Shown here in pieces: positions 6,555 to 10,097 of a DNA stretch of 10,097 nt. Every line of letters starts with the position of its first letter. Position 1 is the stretch's first letter. The stretch spans positions 1-10,097 of the forward strand of contig JAPPMR010000533.1 of the NCBI GenBank assembly GCA_028818995.1, in the 5' to 3' direction. Position numbers and translations under genes: made by a program. The notes under the pieces were generated by a model, which worked only from the letters and a program-made list of their open reading frames with translations, did no database searches and had not been told where the DNA came from. Source of the DNA: Candidatus Poribacteria bacterium (GTDB lineage Bacteria > Poribacteria > WGA-4E > WGA-3G).

Positions 6555-8924
6555 ATGCCAGAAACAACTGATCGACAACTTGAACAAATTACAGAAATTC
6601 GATTATCAGACTATTTTTGGATACTTTTCCGGAATAAATGGAGTGTTCTTGCAATCTTTTTACTTTGTGTCTTTGGTGCATTCCTCGTAACCGATTTCAC
6701 ACCACCAGTTTATCAATCCGAAACAACGCTTCGTATCCTTGATGACCAATCCGCATCTTCATTACTTTCACAGTTTCCACTATCGGGATTCCTCAAAGGC
6801 GCATCATTAGGCACTTACGCGACTTTGATGCAATCCAGAGACTTAGTGATTGCCCCAACAGTTAGCCAACTTATAGATGAAGAACTGTTGACACCACAAC
6901 CAATTCACCGAGGTGACACATTGAAGTGGTTGGCAAATCTTCTGAATGTTGAATTGGATTCGACCGTGACTGAACAAGGTGAACTCACTGATACTGAGTG
7001 GAAAGACTATTTCATCAAAACGCTTATTGATGAGAAGTTAAAGGTTGAAGAGTCCCAAGATGGTAACGTTATCACCCTTACTGTGAAACAACAGTACCCA
7101 GAATACGCGCAGCTTTTATGTAACAGAATTGCCGCTGTTCTCATCCAAGTTGTTGATGCAGAGAAAACGGAAAATATGCAATGGTGGGAAAAACCACTCC
7201 CGCAAGAAATGTTGGAGGAAGCAAAGCAGAACCTGAAAAGTTCGGAGCAGCAACTCTTTGAATTCCAGCAAGAAAATACGGAGTTGACTTTAAATGCCGA
7301 GGCGGGAACCCAAGCTCAACTCATTGTAGCCTTGCAATTGAGTGAAAACGAATTAACGAGCCAATTGGCTGCTGCTGAATTGAGACTTTTAGCATATCAA
7401 GATGACCTTGAAAAAATTGAAGAAAATCTTATTTCAGAAACGAAAACAAAGAACCCTTCATATTCCAAACTGAATGACAACTTGAACGAATATGAAATTG
7501 AACGAAAGGCACTTATCGGAAAATACGGGGATGTAACACATCCTGAAATTACCTCTCTTGATGAAAAAATAAAAGAAACAAAATCACGCCTTACCAAAGA
7601 AGAAAAAGAAATTACAAGCACAACGTCATCTTTCAACCCGCTTCATCAAGCACTCACAGAAAAGGTCAATGAAGCAGAAGCTGCAATTAAGAGCCTTAAG
7701 AAACAAAAGGAAGAGGTTTCTACTCAAATCAATGAATATCTCAAAACACTTGGGAGTTGGTCAGATGAACAGTTGAAGATGTTTCGTCTTAAGCGCGATG
7801 TTGAAATTTACACTGCACAGGTCGTTGCTTTAGAGGCGAAAATACGGGAGTCACAAATTGTTGCTGAAGCCCGCACAGATAGTCTTAAGGTATTAGATCA
7901 GGCCCGCCTTTCAGAAGAGCCTATCAAACCTCGGATGAAATTAAATCTCGTTTTAGGAGCAATGCTTGGTGGACTACTCGGTCTTACATTTGCAGTTGCT
8001 AAAAATTACTTCAAAGACACATATTTGCGATTAGAAGATTCTGTCCGTCAATTGGATTCGCTGCCGGAACCGCCAAGTTTTCTCGGTGTTATTCCCTCCA
8101 TTAAAAAACGGAGCGCTTATCGGATCCCCCTCATTGTAAATGACGCACCTAACTCCAGAACAGCAGAAGCGTTTAGAGTGCTTGTAGCGAAACTACCATT
8201 CCTTAACCTCGGTGGTGGATTGAAAACTGTTCTTGTCACAAGTTCTACCCGTGGAGAAGGGAAGAGTACGGTTTCTTCCAATCTCGCTGCTGCGCTCGCG
8301 CAAAAAGGGAATAAGGTATTACTCATAGATGCGGATATGCGTAGACCGTCGCAACACACATTTTTCCCGACAGAACAACTTCTTCAGATAACATCTCCTG
8401 ATGAGATTCATACATCCGAAGACTCTGTATCCGATCCACAAGAGGTCACTCATAGTGACACCCGTAAACCGGGATTGAGCGAAGCACTTATCAGTGTAAA
8501 CACCGAAAATAGTTATGATGTTTTTCAGTCAACAGTGAGGCAGACTGGTATTCCCAATTTGCACCTCGTGCCGGGAGGTACTGTGCCTCCAAATCCTATT
8601 GAGTTATTAAATTCAGATATGATGACGGAATGGTTGGAATTAGTAAAATCTGAATACGATGTAATAGTGATTGATTCCCCACCTGTGCGTGCAGTAGCGG
8701 ACCCGGTTATTTTGGCAACTATCGTTGATGCTGTCGTTTATGTATTTGACATTACAAAAACTAAACGTTTTGATGTGTTGACAGGGATAAAACATCTTAA
8801 GGAAGTTTTGCCATCAAAAGGTGTCGGAGTGCTATGTAATATGATAAGTCCAAAGCACGCCAAATCGTATGGATACTATAACAGACATGCAGGTTATTAT
8901 GAACTGACAGATGAAGGGAGTTAA
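6555..8924 (+). CDS. Wzc-like polysaccharide co-polymerase with fused BY-kinase domain
   Basis: Inner-membrane protein controlling polysaccharide chain length and export with the Wza-like partner, 789 residues from ATG 6555 (797 from ATG 6531). A Wzz-type N-terminus has a first membrane helix (about 29-48) followed by PPVYQSETTLRIL. A long periplasmic coiled coil spans about 219-455, with the GKYGDVTHPEI motif typical of GumC/Wzc proteins, and the second membrane helix is about 462-487. The cytoplasmic bacterial tyrosine kinase domain has Walker A STRGEGKST (Lys570), Walker A' LLIDADMRRPS (Asp592, Asp594) and Walker B VIVIDSPP (Asp707). The C-terminal tyrosine cluster has Tyr772, 774, 775, 781 and 782 within the last 18 residues, the expected autophosphorylation tail. 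About 28 extra acidic, Ser/Thr-rich residues lie between Walker A' and the KPGLSEAL motif (about 606-637). No Wzb-type phosphatase is visible. It converges on the permease gene with a 20-bp gap. Confidence 0.92.
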   Translation: MPETTDRQLEQITEIRLSDYFWILFRNKWSVLAIFLLCVFGAFLVTDFTPPVYQSETTLRILDDQSASSLLSQFPLSGFLKGASLGTYATLMQSRDLVIAPTVSQLIDEELLTPQPIHRGDTLKWLANLLNVELDSTVTEQGELTDTEWKDYFIKTLIDEKLKVEESQDGNVITLTVKQQYPEYAQLLCNRIAAVLIQVVDAEKTENMQWWEKPLPQEMLEEAKQNLKSSEQQLFEFQQENTELTLNAEAGTQAQLIVALQLSENELTSQLAAAELRLLAYQDDLEKIEENLISETKTKNPSYSKLNDNLNEYEIERKALIGKYGDVTHPEITSLDEKIKETKSRLTKEEKEITSTTSSFNPLHQALTEKVNEAEAAIKSLKKQKEEVSTQINEYLKTLGSWSDEQLKMFRLKRDVEIYTAQVVALEAKIRESQIVAEARTDSLKVLDQARLSEEPIKPRMKLNLVLGAMLGGLLGLTFAVAKNYFKDTYLRLEDSVRQLDSLPEPPSFLGVIPSIKKRSAYRIPLIVNDAPNSRTAEAFRVLVAKLPFLNLGGGLKTVLVTSSTRGEGKSTVSSNLAAALAQKGNKVLLIDADMRRPSQHTFFPTEQLLQITSPDEIHTSEDSVSDPQEVTHSDTRKPGLSEALISVNTENSYDVFQSTVRQTGIPNLHLVPGGTVPPNPIELLNSDMMTEWLELVKSEYDVIVIDSPPVRAVADPVILATIVDAVVYVFDITKTKRFDVLTGIKHLKEVLPSKGVGVLCNMISPKHAKSYGYYNRHAGYYELTDEGS

Positions 8925-8944
8925 GATAACCCCATGCAAGACGT

Positions 8945-9787
8945 TTAGGATTCCATTTTTCCTAAAGCTGCGGGGGGACGCGATCTGCCAACAAATCCAG
9001 CGAGCACAACCATTGTTAAGATATGTGGAAAACTTTTTATCAACTGATCAGGAATTTGCCACTGATTAGCGAGTTCTAAAGAAGAAGCAAATCCGAAGAG
9101 GAAACACGCAGCAACGCCATAGAGAGGATGCCATTTTCCAAAGATTACAGCTGCAAGTGCCACGTATCCTCGGCCGGCGGAAATACCTTCTGTAAAATAG
9201 TGAACTTCGGATGTGAGGAAACAACCGCCAGTCGCTGCAAAGACACCACTCAATAGGACACCAAAATACTGCCACTTTGCGCGACTTAAACTGAGTGTTT
9301 TGAGTGCTTCGGTAGATTCCCCTGCAGCACGTAACCGCAAACCCCACGGCGTTTTGAAAAGTAGGATATGGCTCGTTACCATCAACACAGGGAGCAAATA
9401 AACAAGAACACTGTAGGAACCAATGAATGGCAAATCCATCTCTGGTAACCCTGGCACCCTATCAGTGGTAGGGACAAGATACTCAGTGATACCTAACGCC
9501 AGAATGTTTATCGCAATACCCGTGACAATTTGTTCAGCACGAAAAGTGATTGTGGCAATTGCATGTAACAAGGCTATTACAACCCCTAAACCGATGCCAA
9601 CGGACAATCCAATCCAAGCAGAACCTGATGCCTGTGCACCAACCACATAACCGTACGCCCCGATGAGCATCATACCCTCAAGGGCAATATTAATAATGCC
9701 CGAACGTTCGGAATAGATTCCACCGAGTGCAGCAAAACCGAGTGGTGTTGTCATTCGTAATGTGCTTGGAATCAAATCTAAAATCAT
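8945..9787 (-). CDS. ABC transporter permease, NupQ/YufQ-like (BPD_transp_2 family)
   Basis: A 280-residue polytopic inner-membrane permease of the branched-chain/simple-sugar importer superfamily, most like the second permease of BMP-type nucleoside transporters. GIINIALEGMMLIGAYGYVVGA (from residue 30) and EQIVTGIAINILALG (85-99) are the family's core motifs. Glycine-rich helices run through to the GYVALAAVIFGKWHPLYG stretch near the C-terminus, which is shared with RbsC/NupP-type permeases. ATG 9787 overlaps the stop of the upstream permease in an ATGA (9787-9784), so the two are translationally coupled and should form a heterodimer. The binding protein and ATPase genes are expected further right. 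Substrate (nucleoside or a sugar) is inferred by family only. It is the last gene of its unit and converges with the co-polymerase gene. Confidence 0.88.
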   Translation of the reverse strand: MILDLIPSTLRMTTPLGFAALGGIYSERSGIINIALEGMMLIGAYGYVVGAQASGSAWIGLSVGIGLGVVIALLHAIATITFRAEQIVTGIAINILALGITEYLVPTTDRVPGLPEMDLPFIGSYSVLVYLLPVLMVTSHILLFKTPWGLRLRAAGESTEALKTLSLSRAKWQYFGVLLSGVFAATGGCFLTSEVHYFTEGISAGRGYVALAAVIFGKWHPLYGVAACFLFGFASSLELANQWQIPDQLIKSFPHILTMVVLAGFVGRSRPPAALGKMES

Positions 9788-10097
9788 CCGTTATTTCTCT
9801 TTGAAATACCTTCCATGCAGACCAATCCGATAATCAGTAATCCTTGACCGGCAAGAAATAAACCGCGCGGCACTTCTAATATAAGTTCTATATCTAATGC
9901 CACTTTATTAAGTAAACCAAATAACAGTGCAGCTGCAAATACACCAAACGGATGATTTCTACCCAAAAGTGCTACAGCAATTCCGGTGAAACCCCATCCA
10001 GATGAAAAACCATCTAAGAATCTGTACCGATACCCCATAACGTCTGCAACACCTGCTAACCCAGCAATTGCGCCGCTGAGTGCCATTACCCATACTG
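9784..10097 (-). CDS. ABC transporter permease, NupP/YufP-like, C-terminal part only
   Basis: The frame is open to the right edge, so only the last 104 or so residues are present; the Met at 10086 is internal and not a start. The visible part has SGAIAGLAGVADVMG followed by SGWGFTGIAVALLGRNHPFG, the conserved C-terminal block of the BPD_transp_2 permeases of nucleoside/simple-sugar ABC importers, and then two hydrophobic helices and a short basic tail (SKRNNG). Its TGA overlaps the ATG of the next permease by four bases. The pair order (this gene, then the NupQ-like one) matches known nupP-nupQ operons. Substrate cannot be told from this fragment. Confidence 0.85.
   Translation of the reverse strand, partial: VWVMALSGAIAGLAGVADVMGYRYRFLDGFSSGWGFTGIAVALLGRNHPFGVFAAALLFGLLNKVALDIELILEVPRGLFLAGQGLLIIGLVCMEGISKRNNG

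Noticed and set aside
8944..8966. Inverted repeat TTTAGGA/TCCTAAA at the convergent gene ends
   Set aside because: Seven pairs with a nine-base loop, but it lies mostly inside the permease coding end and has no T run on either side; a bidirectional terminator is possible but unsupported.
9412..9418. TGTAGGA inside the permease gene as a third REP unit
   Set aside because: No hairpin or further match to the REP arms follows; chance 7-mer within coding sequence.

Overview
The window comes from an AT-leaning, compactly coded bacterial genome. The gene content (Wza-type export protein, Wzc-type co-polymerase/tyrosine kinase, heptose activation enzymes) points to a Gram-negative cell with a surface polysaccharide. 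I cannot place it taxonomically with confidence. The mix of family-standard enzymes carrying extra loops and an intergenic REP-like repeat would suit an uncultured environmental lineage (Poribacteria-like, for example), but this is only an impression.

Layout. Bases 1-1517 (minus) hold the 5' part of a large gene that runs off the left edge: an unrecognised N-terminal region, a long coiled coil and a C-terminal NYN/PIN-like nuclease domain. Bases 1692-4788 (minus) hold three closely spaced genes, transcribed in the order hldA, gmhB, wbpA-like. They encode heptose-7-phosphate kinase, heptose-bisphosphate phosphatase and a UDP-N-acetylhexosamine/UDP-sugar 6-dehydrogenase. A 365-bp divergent region (4789-5153) carries a good sigma70-type promoter facing right, a hairpin with a T run, and two 13-bp palindromes. 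Bases 5154-8924 (plus) hold a Wza-like exporter and a Wzc-like chain-length/BY-kinase protein. Between them (6421-6486) sits an inverted pair of REP-like units whose arms differ only by compensatory changes. Bases 8945-10097 (minus, convergent) hold two ABC permease genes of the NupP/NupQ (BMP-associated nucleoside/simple sugar) type. They overlap by 4 bp, and the upstream one is cut by the right edge.

How the genes fit together. The minus-strand trio makes activated sugar precursors (a heptose branch and a uronic-acid branch). The plus-strand pair forms the periplasmic and outer-membrane export machine and its tyrosine-phosphorylation control. Together they are the core of a capsule/exopolysaccharide or LPS locus, although no glycosyltransferase, Wzx flippase, Wzy polymerase or Wzb phosphatase lies in the window. 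The NYN gene and the permeases look like unrelated neighbours. The most unusual signals are the REP pair, the NYN protein architecture, and polar insertions in loops of three of the polysaccharide proteins.
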